This document shows, in pieces, positions 44,753 to 55,634 of a stretch of 64,000 nt of DNA. The stretch is from Rhynchopus sp. YZ270_cl-10 (Eukaryota; Euglenozoa; Diplonemea; Diplonemida; Diplonemidae). The notes under the pieces are model-generated. The model did not search any database. It was given only the letters and a program-made list of their open reading frames with translations, and was not told the origin of the DNA. Both the position numbers and the translations under genes were made by a program. How positions within the stretch are numbered: the stretch's first letter is position 1; each line of letters opens with the position of its first letter. The stretch is taken from NCBI GenBank assembly GCA_964035575.1, contig OZ037878.1:62001-126000 (forward strand), in the 5' to 3' direction.

Positions 44753-45766
44753 TTTGAAAAGTTGTTTTGTTGGGGGTTATGATTACTGTATGGCGTGGCG
44801 GGGAGTAAGACCGAGGTAAGATAAGAGTGAGGGAGAAATGAGGAAAAAATACCAAAAAAAAAGGTGTCGCTTTATTTTTCTCCCTCAAATAGTGAGGACT
44901 GTGGGTGGGAGGAGGGGAAAATCTCAACACCCAAAAAGTGGTGCTGGAAGGGGTTTTTTTTGATTTTTTTTTTCCATTTGGTAACTTTCCCTCCGGTTGA
45001 TAGCCGATTTCGCAAAAAGGGGGGGGTGTGGGAAACAGCAATGCGAACCAGAGCAAGAAATATGTAATTTTCTTTTGTTTTTGTTTTTGTGAGGGGGGGT
45101 TTTGTCAGAGTTTCTGCGCTTCTTCACTTGGGTGCAAATTTACCAAAAGCTGCTGAACGTGCCACACCATTCACGTCAAGAAACTCTGGGGATTGTGGGA
45201 GGTTGCTGATTTATAGTTGTATTTCTGTGTTGTGCTCTGTTTGTATTTTCAGCGAAGAGAGCAGCACCTGAATACCTGACAGCAGGTAGGTAGGCCTGCA
45301 TGCATACTCTTTACATAATAGTATACTTACGGCAAAGAGTAGTCATTAAATTGAGTAACATGTACCCCAGGGTCCCCTCCATTTTTTATTGCAACAAAAA
45401 AAAATAGATTGAAAGTTTCGTTCTTTCAACCTCGAAACTTTTTGGAGAAACACAAAAAAAAATAAAACGAAAAAACGAAAACCCCCTGAAAATAGAGAGA
45501 AACAGACACTTTTCATTTGCAAAGTGGAGTCCAACGCATACAGGGAAATACGTTCGCGTACATAAAATATAAAAAAGTTTTTGCGAGACAAAACCTAAGC
45601 CTCGTACTTAGGTTTCCTTCTCTCAGGGCGAGCCGCACATCGACTAAGGATAACCAAACCTGGAGGAGGTGTCGTTGTGCGAGTTGCCTCCATTCTAATT
45701 TGAAACTGAAAACAGAGGCAACTCACTGCACACAGGAGGCACATATGAGGCAAAAAAAAAAGAGAG
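44753..45766. other. Intergenic, one hairpin
   Basis: T-rich spacer upstream of SAHH. Contains a family 1 relative (45584-45622) but no gene. Confidence 0.5.
45584..45622. repeat. Hairpin family 1, copy h
   Basis: AAACCTAAGC / CTCGT / ACTTAGGTTT: the stem is shifted and extended, with AAACCTAAG fully complementary to CTTAGGTTT. Confidence 0.6.
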
Positions 45767-45909
45767 TTGAAATACAAAGCCCTCTCGCGACAGTGTACCT
45801 TGGCTCAATGACCTCACCGGGGGTGGACACCCACCCATGCAGCCCTCCTACATCCATTTCGTGGTTCACGTACCTTGGTACACTGTCACGAGAAAGCTTT
45901 GTATTTCAA
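45767..45909. mobile_element. 143-bp inverted-repeat element
   Basis: Ends TTGAAATACAAAGC...CAGTGTACC and GGTACACTGTC...GCTTTGTATTTCAA pair over about 33 bp with few mismatches. The left end and the internal TGGACACCCACCCATGC word are shared with the dispersed family at 46556, 56443 and 62055. Likely a small non-autonomous element. Confidence 0.65.
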
Positions 45910-46330
45910 GTAAAAAAAAGTTGGTAAGATTATACAGATAAAAATACTCATGTACACACTCTGTTGATTCTAAAAACGGGGGGGTAAAAATCACGAAACA
46001 AGGCGGGGAGAGGTTGAAACGTTGAACGCTTCCCCACCCCCAGATCACACAGTTTCTCTAATTTTCAAAAGTAAAAAAGGTAAAAAAAGAGGGCACTGAA
46101 ACGAAGTTAGTCTCGTCAGTATAGGAGGTTCAACACACCACCCTATGTGGGGTTTTTTTCTTTGCATTTTTGTTGTCGACTAAGTACCCACCGAGGTGGG
46201 ACTAGGGTTTCTACTCAATGATAGCCAAAGCCTTTTCTTTTCTTCTTTTTGATAAATTGTTGGAGTAGTGAGTTGCCTCGGTTGTGTTGCCACAGTTGTG
46301 CAATCTCCACTTTCTCTTCTTCTTTTTTCT
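45910..46330. other. Intergenic, no gene seen
   Basis: Spacer before composite repeat 1; a short CCCACCGAGGTGGG hairpin near 46190 is the only structure noticed. Confidence 0.5.
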
Positions 46331-46523
46331 TTTTGTTTTCGTAACGCCAAACTCTTTAACCTTTTGTTTGTTTGCTTGAGCTTACCGAATCGCTCAACTG
46401 CGATGGGAAGAATCGTGCGTGTTTTGATCTCGTCACTGGAATTCTTTCAGATGGAATTCGAGATCTGAACCGCTACGATAATTTGAGAAATCCAGAAAGC
46501 TTCAGAGATAATGAAATCCCCAG
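46331..46523. repeat. R1 end repeat, copy 1
   Basis: About 190 bases identical to 48998-49190, starting TGTTTTCGTAACGCC after a T-rich stretch and ending near AATGAAATCCCC. Confidence 0.9.
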
Positions 46524-46555
46524 GGTGGGCGCGAAAAACGGAATTCAAATAAGAC

Positions 46556-46720
46556 TTGACTTGAAATACAACAGACCACTCGTGAACAGTGAACCATGGT
46601 ATGTGACCGGCTGTACCGGGGGGTGGACTCCAACCATGCAATCCTACAATCCATTTCGTGGTTTACATCTGATATGTACTACATCGGCTTCCACTCATCA
46701 GCCAGATGAACGTATAAAAT
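46556..46720. repeat. SINE-like dispersed repeat, copy 1
   Basis: Starts TTGAAATACAACAG and includes CCGGGGGGTGGACTCC, ACCATGCA, CATTTCGTGGTTTACATC and CCACTCATCAGCCAGATGA. It is shared with 56443-56620; parts recur at 62055, 50803, 56765 and 34558. No tRNA-like A/B boxes were found, so SINE is only a size-based label. Confidence 0.6.
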
Positions 46721-47749
46721 GACGAAGCCGGTAAGCCACGAAACGAGGCATCTAGCATCCTGACATATTGAATGCCTCGACGGCCCTAATCCGTTTGAGC
46801 GCAGTCGGGGGGGGGGCATCCGTGGGAATGTCTTGCAGAGGTCACTTCACTGCTCCGGAGCAGGAAGACGTCTGCCAGTGCATAGCGGAACACGGAGTCG
46901 TGAAGAGATGGATTTCGATCTCTCCGTAAAGAAAAATCTTGTGTCACGCACAGCAGAAAAGAAACGGAGCCCGACGAAGTTCTAGCAGCGAACGCAGCTC
47001 TCATTTAAGCGACCACGCGACCGAGGGGAATGCTGAAGAGCGGGGCCTTCTACCCAGAGAAAGCACTCTACAGCTAGCCTCTGGCCGGCCTGCATTAGGA
47101 CACTCTTACCTTTCCGGTTGATCTTAACCGCAGGGATTATGATGACAACCTCTTAGAAGAAGCCTCATCACTCCCTCTTGTCCGTGCAGACTGGATTCGC
47201 TCACCCATAGCTTCGGGTCTGCGGGTCCTTCTAAACAACTCAGTATTCCTCCTTTGGGTCTTTCTCGCAAAGCATTGGAATGAGCCACAATGGAATGCAC
47301 CGTATGGGTTACTACCGGTTGGAGTGTTTTAGCGAAGGCCACTGAACTCTGGAGTATAAAGGAGCTATGAAGAACTGCGGTCATGGCAAACTTAGTCAGG
47401 GTCGCGGTCCTGTATAAAGGGGTTCTTGCCTGCCGGCATCAGCGGAACCACAAGCACAGTAGGAATGACGTGCCTCTCAAGACGTGATGTAGAAAGAAAG
47501 TGGTTCGTTTTCTTAGAGACCTTACCAAAGGCAAGTAAACACGACGCATGCGACAGCAACATAGACCTTTGCCCATCTGCGCCTTCTTTTCAACTAAGCC
47601 GCCATCACCTAGCGCCTTCGCCATACTGCTAAGCTACTCAAGAACAAGAACGCAGTGCTCAGACGATACCTATCCAAACCCTCTGGCGATACCTTGCCTC
47701 TGCACTTCGTAGGTGTGGTCGGTCAGCAACTAGCAGTCACGCATCTCGG

Positions 47750-48470
47750 GGAGGAGTGCAAGCCGACCATCAGTGATCAGCCAGTGCACATAGCCTCGAA
47801 GTAGCGCATCACCTCCAGGTAGATCGTGGTAAGGACCGCCTGCTCCTGTGGCGGCAGTGATGTGGACTGCGCAAAACCCGACTGCCACACATTCACGAGC
47901 TGTGGAAGAAGAGGTGTCGGCATCTTATCCGTGCACCCTAGATGAACGCGCCACCCTACAGTAGGGACGAATGTGAAGTGAAGCTGTGGCCAGAAAGTTG
48001 TGTGACGTTGACAGAGAAGACGTGGAGAAGCGCTGCAACAGGGCACAGGCGGCGTGCATGACTGAGGCGTCCTGAGAGAAGGATTGATATTGCAAGCCTT
48101 TGATCGGATGGCAAACGTTCTCTTCTTACACACACAGTACGAAAAACACCGCAGCAGCAGCAGCAGCAGCAGCAGCAATCCTACAGCGACGGGTAGAATC
48201 TTGCACCCAGGGATCAGCCTCACCACGAGACGTCCATTGCTAGGCTGTGTCGTTTGGGTAGGCACATGGAGAAGGAGGGCTTACGCAGGTTGGTACATGG
48301 TCCAGCTAAACACCCGCACAGCGTCCAAACTCAGCGAAGACTGCGGAGTATACCGTCAGCACCTGCGCTGACGACCAGCCGTACACGAGGATGGACAGCG
48401 TGGTGTTCATCATCACTATGAATACGCCCAGTGCAAACGACCTCTACGGCGCCGAGCGGGGGTCTCCGTC
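47750..48470 (-). pseudogene. Decayed membrane-protein-like fragments
   Basis: Several short open stretches in different frames read like parts of one multi-pass protein: FTFVPTVGWRVHL, LLPQLVNVWQSGFAQS, LTTIYLEVMRYFEAM and NTTLSILVYGWSSAQVLTVYSAVF. None starts or ends properly. A (CAG)n tract of about eight units lies near 48152-48175. The family is not identified. Confidence 0.4.
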
Positions 48471-48833
48471 CCGACTGTCTGGCACCCGTCCCGCAGGTCA
48501 TCTTAAGCAGTGTAGGCCAGGTGCGAGGATGGAAGCCAGCGTTGCCGTCAAGGTATATAACGAGCGTTGACCACCCACAAGATCACTATGAAGTGCAGGA
48601 GGAAGCGGTGAGGTGCATGGAGGGCAGATGAAGAGAGGGCAGACATAACGACCTAGTCAGGGAGGGTGTGCCCAGCAACTAAGGGAATAACGACGGTGTC
48701 CGTCATTCCCAAGACAGTGTCGCAGGCCGAAGCTACAAGGCCTTGGTGTCATTGCGTGACTGCCCCACGAGGGCTGCAAGGATAAACGTGAACCACGATA
48801 CCGTAGAGAGTTACTCAGGAGCGGGTGGGTGGG

Positions 48834-49000
48834 AGAAATTTTAATGTCATGGTCACGTTTGCATAACATCAGAAATCATATCGCATGATTTTGGAATCGG
48901 TTGCAGAAATCATCTCTCATGATTTCTGAATCGGTTGCAGAGTTGGCTAGCCGAAAACAAAAAGGCTGATATTTGGTTGCACAAAATATAATCCTTCTTT
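48834..49000. repeat. R2 end repeat, copy 1
   Basis: 167 bases identical to 53584-53750. Contains two tandem CAGAAATCAT...GGAATCGGTTG / CTGAATCGGTTG subunits, the second with an AGAAATCAT/ATGATTTCT palindrome. Confidence 0.92.
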
Positions 49001-49190
49001 TGTTTTCGTAACGCCAAACTCTTTAACCTTTTGTTTGTTTGCTTGAGCTTACCGAATCGCTCAACTGCGATGGGAAGAATCGTGCGTGTTTTGATCTCGT
49101 CACTGGAATTCTTTCAGATGGAATTCGAGATCTGAACCGCTACGATAATTTGAGAAATCCAGAAAGCTTCAGAGATAATGAAATCCCCAA
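48998..49190. repeat. R1 end repeat, copy 2
   Basis: Identical to copy 1 at an offset of 2,667 bases; it overlaps the last T bases of R2 copy 1. Confidence 0.9.
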
Positions 49191-49229
49191 CGCAGATCTC
49201 TGGCTTTCATATCCCAACGCAGGTGAGGA

Positions 49230-50255
49230 GTTCATCGGGATGAAGAAGGACGAGAACGACGGAACCATGATGTCAGGGAGAGCTCTGCGCGGCAAGGGTT
49301 CGTGTCATACTTAACGTTGAAGTCTAGCGTATCGCACACAAGCTCATGCAGCTGTACGACGCGTCGAGCCACACCCAATATCACACGTACAGCCAGCCAC
49401 CACCGCCGACGCCCACATTGATAGTCGTCGTTGAACACACCACCAGCTTCCCAGACCTGCCGCTCGGCACGCAGAAGGCATTCGGCACAGAAGGATTCTC
49501 GCCCAGCATCAGATTCATGGAGTGCCCTCCACCGGCTCACAAGCGACCACAGCCACATCACCGTTGTAGGCCCGGAAAGTGCGGAAGTCCAAGCGGTGCA
49601 CCACAGTCCCAAACACAGACACGACATCGGTACACGGTCTCAGCTTAGTGTCGTTAAACATGCCAGAGTAATTCGATGTCCAGACATTGTGACACAGAGG
49701 TACCCACCACATCGGCCAGAACAGCACGCGTCGCTGCCAAGGTCCGTGCTGCCTCCATCCGTAGTCAGGATCGCTCTGGCGGGTCGTCTGGAGGATGATA
49801 TGAAACAGCCACGGCCTGGAGTGTCGTGTGTCCACCTTGCAAGGTGGCTGGTCACGCGCCAGTCGATGTTCCATACACCACTCTAGGCTGACGCAGTCAC
49901 TGGCGGCGGAGCGACATAACCCAGCGGCACTGCAGGTCGTGCACGCCTACGGCATCGTCGTGGTGCTCGTCGCACGAGGTACAGAGAAGATGAAGTCGTA
50001 GCTGGGGAAGTAGCACTCGGTCGCAGACGCAGTCTTGCTGGTCCCAGGGGCGGACGCCGTGCCCACATTATCACGCAGCCTGGGTCGCGGGCGGTGGCGC
50101 ATAAGGTCGACGCTGTAGGGACCCCACCACGTCCGTGGGTACGAAGATGGTCCGCGAGAGCGGGACGACAAACCAATCACACTTGAAAAAGAGTAACGCC
50201 GGACATCGCAGGAGGAGAAAGACTGAACCGACAACGTTGCGAGACCCGCAAACCC
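49230..50255 (-). pseudogene. Decayed gene-like sequence in composite repeat 2
   Basis: Minus-strand pieces such as LFWPMWWVPLCHNVW, FGTVVHRLDFRTF and YFPSYDFIFSVP suggest an old secreted or membrane protein spread over several frames. Composition is like the functional genes in this window. Family unknown; it does not match the cargo of composite repeat 1 in any stretch I could see. Confidence 0.35.
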
Positions 50256-51198
50256 GCAAAGCCTCTATTCATACATCAGGCATGTAGGTCTAGAAGTCAT
50301 GTATACCCTGATGGACAGGCAGGGAATGCGCAAGGGGGGCCTTGAAAAATTGAATGTGCTGTTGGAGAACTTTTCGAGACACTGCAGCACTGTGTGGATT
50401 AGATTGAGGTTGCTGCTGGGGTATTGTACTCGGCGCAACAGTTTTCTCATGACAGCCAGGGACAGAATAACAGGAACGTCCGTCCATGCATCTCAGAGAA
50501 ATCAAAACTGTACAAAAGGGGGCGCTCCACACCAGGAGTGTTTCCGACAGCTCCAAGAAGGAAGAGTACCTTGTTACAAACAACCAAGACAACCTCGCAG
50601 GTCAGAGTTCCTATCACACGCAGGCAGCCATGCGAATAGATTCACTCTAATTTGATACTCAAAACCACCCAGCACACTCTCGGGTCGGTCAGAGCTCTAC
50701 TCACACGCAGACATTGAAAACCGAGAGGAGGAGTCTGCAGACACCACACACAAGCTGTCCACAAACCAATCCAACAGCACTGCATGACTGTGATAAACGT
50801 GACGTGAAATACAAAGCCCTCCCGTGGCAGTGTACCACTACAGATCATAAGAGGAACGCACTCCTCCCGTACATCTCCACCTTCGACACAAGATAACACA
50901 TCACACATATACCACAGACCCGACAGACGTAACAGAGACTGGAGAGAAAGAGGCGAACAAGATGAGGCATGAAAGGAAGGGGAACGAAGAAGAGGAAGGA
51001 CGCTACCTTAAACCAAGCAGATAGGAAGCTAGCACCACATCACTGAGACACGAGTAAGTCGGATGAGCCAGGACTCTCACGCTTGGTCAGCATCAACAGT
51101 AAGTAACAGTACTAGCGTCTGAGGGAAAAGACTCAAGACACACTACCACAAACCACTGAGACAGATCAGTCTGAGTTAGAGAACGGCTTGCAAGGCAA

Positions 51199-51228
51199 AT
51201 CCAGCCTCACGTGCAAAGTCGCCTTTAA
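51199..51228. repeat. Hairpin family 1, divergent copy in composite repeat 2
   Basis: AAATCCAGCCTCACGTGCAAAGTCGCCTTT region; loop and half stem kept. It is the first of three such copies (also 51432 and 51572) in a degenerate tandem context with repeated ACCACTGnnACAG words. Confidence 0.4.
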
Positions 51229-51571
51229 GCTCAGCGAAAGGTACAACTTCATACAGACAGACAGACCATTGTGTGGAGGTGACTGATTCCCAAACCAGCC
51301 ATGCAGCAGTGCACAGGTAAGGGTGCTCTAGTCAACACAGGGAGTCAGACCACAGTGAGGAAAACCTGAAGACAAAATCTTATAAACCACTGAAACAGCA
51401 CTGATTGATAAAGAGAAAATATTGAAAAGGCAAAAGCCAGACTCTCGTGCCTAGACACCTTCAAAAAAAAAATTAAGTGAGAGCTCCCAAACAGACACCT
51501 GAGGAAAAAACCGAGGTCACACTATCACACACCACTGCAACAGCACAGTATGAGATTAGAGAAAAGAGTGT

Positions 51572-51607
51572 AAGATAGAGCCAAGCCTCTCGTGCTTAGT
51601 CATCCTT
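51572..51607. repeat. Hairpin family 1, copy j
   Basis: AAGATAGAGCCAAGC / CTCTCGT / GCTTAGTCATCCTT. Confidence 0.6.
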
Positions 51608-51830
51608 AAAATGAGAATTCACACAGCTAGTCTTACCTCCCAAGGCGTCCACACAGGCAGAAAACGCACAAACAACAATAAAAGCTTATCTCATGCTGCC
51701 GGAGCACACTGAGTTCCACACCTGCGACATGGGTGGCACTATGCTGCCTGACTGCTCCCTTGGCACACCACTTCAGTACTGCAACACCCAGACAGTCATG
51801 CGAACAGAGAGGAAGTGTCTGAAAACCCAG

Positions 51831-53083
51831 GCAGACCTAGTGCAAGAGTGGTTAGTTATAGCAGTAGCAGTAGCAGTAGCAGTAGCAGTAGTCATCCAGT
51901 GATCTAAACCAGATGCTCACTCAGGCAGACCTAGTGCAAGAGTGGTTATTGTAGCAGTAGCAGTAGCAGTAGTCATCCGGTGATCTAAACCAGGCTCACT
52001 CAGGCAGACCTAGTGCAAGAGTGGTTATTGTAGCAGTAGCAGTAGCAGTAGTCATCCGGTGATCTAAACCAGGCTCACTCAGGCAGACCTAGTGCAAGAG
52101 TGGTTATTGTAGCAGTAGCAGTAGCAGTAGTCATCCGGTGATCTAAACCAGGCTCACTCAGGCAGACCTAGTGCAAGAGTGGTTATTGTAGCAGTAGCAG
52201 TAGCAGTAGTCATCCAGTGATCTAAACCAGATGCTCACTCAGGCAGACCTAGTGCAAGAGTGGTTATTTGTAGCAGTAGCGGTAGCAATAGTCATCCAGT
52301 GATCTAAACCAGGCTCACTCAGGCAGACCTAGTGCAAGAGTGGTTATTGTAGCAGTAGCAGTAGCAGTAGTCATCCGGTGATCTAAACCAGGCTCACTCA
52401 GGCAGACCTAGTGCAAGAGTGGTTATTGTAGCAGTAGCAGTAGCAGTAGTCATCCGGTGATCTAAACCAGGCTCACTCAGGCAGACCTAGTGCAAGAGTG
52501 GTTATTGTAGCAGTAGCAGTAGCAGTAGTCATCCGGTGATCTAAACCAGGCTCACTCAGGCAGACCTAGTGCAAGAGTGGTTATTGTAGCAGTAGCAGTA
52601 GCAGTAGTCATCCAGTGATCTAAACCAGATGCTCACTCAGGCAGACCTAGTGCAAGAGTGGTTATTTGTAGCAGTAGCGGTAGCAATAGTCATCCAGTGA
52701 TCTAAACCAGGCTCACTCAGGCAGACCTAGTGCAAGAGTGGTTATTGTAGCAGTAGCAGTAGCAGTAGTCATCCGGTGATCTAAACCAGGCTCACTCAGG
52801 CAGACCTAGTGCAAGAGTGGTTATTGTAGCAGTAGCAGTAGCAGTAGTCATCCAGTGATCTAAACCAGATGCTCACTCAGGCAGACCTAGTGCAAGAGTG
52901 GTTATTTGTAGCAGTAGCGGTAGCAATAGTCATCCAGTGATCTAAACCAGGCTCACTCAGGCAGACCTAGTGCAAGAGTGGTTATTGTAGCAGTAGCAGT
53001 AGCAGTAGTCATCCAGTGATCTAAACCAGATGCTCACTCAGGCAGACCTAGTGCAAGAGTGGTTATTTGTAGCAGTAGAAGAA
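51831..53083. repeat. 79-bp minisatellite, 16 copies
   Basis: Units start GCAGACCTAGTGCAAGAGTGG, shown here to 20 bases as GCAGACCTAGTGCAAGAGTG, then hold (GTAGCA)3-5 and GTCATCC(G/A)GTGATCTAAACC. Spacings run 94, 79, 79, 79, 81, 80, 79, 79, 79, 81, 80, 79, 81, 80, 81, so long and short variants recur as a higher-order block. No long frame is conserved. Confidence 0.95.
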
Positions 53084-53213
53084 TGGGTCAGAGTACTTGT
53101 GTATATAGCCATACGTATAAACAATTCAAGATCTAAAAGTGAAGTTAATGATGCAGACACCTCCCGCTGACCCACGTACGATGCCAGCACGATGAAAGCA
53201 CAAGTACCTATCT

Positions 53214-53249
53214 AAAGATGAACCCAAGCCTCGTGGGCTTATTCAGCCA
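53214..53249. repeat. Hairpin family 1, copy k
   Basis: AAAGATGAACCCAAGCC / TCGT / GGGCTTATTCAGCCA: AAGCC pairs with GGCTT, a changed but still paired stem. Confidence 0.6.
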
Positions 53250-53583
53250 CACAAAAGAGTGCACGCGGATAACACAAAACAGACGGACGAAACAGACACC
53301 AGCGTGAACAGGACGAACAGGACGGGGCGAGGGAAGCCCAACCGGGAAACAAGAGGGGAGGCTTTCTTTTTCTCTGAGGGAGATGGGAGGGGAGAGGGGG
53401 GGGTTGGCTAGTCTCTACCACCTAGGGCAAAACCGTATGGACACAATAAGTAGAATCAGAGTTCAAGAAGCGAGCTACCGTCAAGTCGTAGCATCGTTAA
53501 GAGATCAAGTGAACAGAGATTCTTTAGTGTCACGTTCGCGATTTACACAACCTTGAAAACCATACCGATGATTTCCTAATTGT

Positions 53584-53750
53584 AGAAATTTTAATGTCAT
53601 GGTCACGTTTGCATAACATCAGAAATCATATCGCATGATTTTGGAATCGGTTGCAGAAATCATCTCTCATGATTTCTGAATCGGTTGCAGAGTTGGCTAG
53701 CCGAAAACAAAAAGGCTGATATTTGGTTGCACAAAATATAATCCTTCTTT
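53584..53750. repeat. R2 end repeat, copy 2
   Basis: Same 167 bases as 48834-49000; beyond it the sequence enters a T-run and unrelated DNA. Confidence 0.92.
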
Positions 53751-54074
53751 TTTTTTTTCGCTTTGAAAATTGCAGTGTTGCTGTCTCGTTGCATAAAAAC
53801 AATAACATAACACTCCCGAACCCCCCAAACGCCAAGAGCTTCACCTACTTCGTGTACTGTACTCTCTAAAGACATAGGGTTTTCTTTTGCTTTTGCTTTT
53901 TTTGCTTCTCTATTTGATATCCTCCCACATCTTTATTTTTTTCGTTCGTTGTTATACTCGGTACGCGCCCCAGATAGGGTGCGCGAAGGGGGGAAAATTC
54001 TTTGACAGACGTCGGACCTAAACATCCATACGCAGACTTCACTTTACGGGTCGATACTTCTCTCTCACCCTTCT
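53751..54074. other. Intergenic, no gene seen
   Basis: Spacer between composite repeat 2 and the 3' end of the transporter gene. Nothing recognised. Confidence 0.5.
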
Positions 54075-55464
54075 CTAGAGCATGTTGTTCACTGCCTTCA
54101 GCGCCTCACGTTCCTGATAAATTGGGTTTCAAACACAAATTTCCTAAAACACAATAATACTATCATACCTTGTAGGCAGAGGGCACGAGCGTGCAACTTG
54201 CGGTGACGACAAGCATGACGAGGGTGACCCAGAGCACTTCCCAGTTGAAGGTGGCGGTCATCATCGTTGTGAGCGGGCCTTGGAGCAGCGATCCGAAGGC
54301 ACCGGACCCACCGATGACACCTGAGATGGAGGAGACGTGCTTGGAGACGCCTCCCTTCTGTGCAAGATCCTGGAGCACTGCGGTGGTGATGAGCGAGTCG
54401 AATCCGAGCAGGAAGAATCCAATTATGAAGCTGCTCACCACCGGGAAGATCACACTCGACATAAAGAGGTCCGTGAACAACGCAAACGGAAGCAGCGACA
54501 GCCCTCCGATCGACAAAAAGCACACACAAACAAACATCCTCCGCTTCCCCCCCGCAAATGAATCTGCGATGATACCACTCGCAATGCTGCCCACAACACC
54601 ACCAATGTCAAACGCGCTTGCAGCATACCCACTCACAACGTCGTCGTAATGCAGACGCTTCGTGAGGTAGTACGGCAGCCAGAAGAGCAGGGTGTAGCGG
54701 ATCATCTTCTCACAGAAATGCGCAATCGCGACAGGTGTCACACCAGGCACACGAAGCGCCTGGAGCGGTCCCAGGTGGTCCTTCTCCTTTGCATGCCCAT
54801 CCTCCTTTTCGTCACGCGGCGACTCAACCTCCTCAGCCTCTTTCTCTTGATCAGCGTACCCCACTTCGGTAGGGTGGTTGATCATGAACTTCCACGAAGC
54901 CACACCAATCACACCAACAAGCACTGACGACTGCGCCACTGCAATCCTCCAACCACTTGCCCCCAGGAAGTACGCCGTCACGCCGTTCCCCACCACACCC
55001 CCCGCTGCCTGGCAACTTGCCCACATACCCATAATACGCCCCCTCTCCTCTGGACGAATCCACGGTGTCAACACACGAATGCATGTTGGCCAACCAGGGG
55101 AGTTCGCAATACCGTTGAGCGCCCACAGGAAGAAGAAGGCGTAGAACCCTGACGACATGGAGAATGCCCAGAGAGAGAAGGCCACGACGATCAGGCTGGT
55201 GGCAATGGTGTTGCGCGGGGAGACGTAGTGCTTGACCTCACCGTAGAACGTCTGCCCGATCATGTACATCCCAAGGAACGCAGTGTCGATCATCCCCAGC
55301 TGCCACGTCGTCAGCCCTTCCTCCTGCTCCATGGTACGCCGCACCACCCCAAACGGGCGTCGGCTCGACACGAAGGCGACATACACGAAGTACAGGAGGA
55401 ACAGCGTGTTGTAGTTCCTGTACTTATAAAACTTGCTATCCGGTTGGTGAGGTTGCGGCTGCAT
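54075..55464 (-). CDS. SLC37/OPA-type sugar-phosphate/phosphate antiporter (MFS), 2 exons
   Basis: Exon 1 (55464-54169) and a 39-nt last exon (54113-54075) join in phase 0 across a 55-nt intron (GTATGA to TTATCAG), so the protein ends ALKAVNNML; 444 aa. About 12 hydrophobic segments. Family landmarks: NYNTLFLLYFVYVAFVSSRRPF in TM1 (given as YVAFVSSRRPF), QLGMIDTAFLGMYMIGQ, GWPTCIRVLTPW, and ERGRIMGMWAS (the MFS loop motif). SLC37/GlpT relatives exchange glycerol-3-phosphate or glucose-6-phosphate for phosphate, in the ER in animals. A hydrophilic Glu-rich loop (DQEKEAEEVESPRDEKED) separates the halves. Start chosen at MQPQPHQPD since the longer reading is low complexity. Confidence 0.88.
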
Positions 55465-55634
55465 CGTACCAGATCTCTTTGTTTTTGATAACCCTTTTGT
55501 GGTGAAATAGGGGGAAAAGAAGAGGAGGGAGAGGAGGAGGAGGAGGGGGAGGGGGGAAATCCTAAAAAAAGATCCGAGATTCTTTGTTTCAAACCCCCAC
55601 ATTGTAACCCCCGAGCCCCTTTTAAACCCCCGCT

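Larger units (their letters stand above)
46331..49000. mobile_element. Composite repeat 1 (ends R1 and R2, decayed cargo)
   Basis: It begins with R1 (46331-46523) and ends with R2 (48834-49000). Both ends recur exactly around composite repeat 2, while the contents differ. The cargo is GC-richer than the surroundings and contains short minus-strand stretches that look like membrane-protein pieces (for example FALGVFIVMMNTTLSILVYG near 48430) with no intact frame. A SINE-like repeat lies at 46556-46720. Ends lack inverted repeats and sit in T-rich DNA, so the mobility class is unknown. Confidence 0.55.
48998..53750. mobile_element. Composite repeat 2 (same ends, different cargo)
   Basis: R1 (48998-49190) directly abuts R2 of composite repeat 1, and R2 (53584-53750) closes the unit. 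Cargo in order: GC-rich decayed gene-like sequence (49191-50640), degenerate ~150-200-bp units each holding a family 1 hairpin (about 51140-51610), and a 79-bp minisatellite. No intact ORF over 150 aa is convincing. Confidence 0.55.

Noticed and set aside
43346-44782. 478-aa plus-strand ORF opposite SAHH
   Set aside because: Shadow of the strongly codon-biased SAHH gene; no family features.
46372-46520. Short ORF starting LELTESLNCDGKNRAC in R1
   Set aside because: Identical in both R1 copies only because the DNA is identical; too short and without a proper end to call a gene.
46331-53750. Retroelement or virus-like relic
   Set aside because: No reverse transcriptase, integrase, capsid or polymerase motif and no long terminal repeats; R1 and R2 are different sequences.
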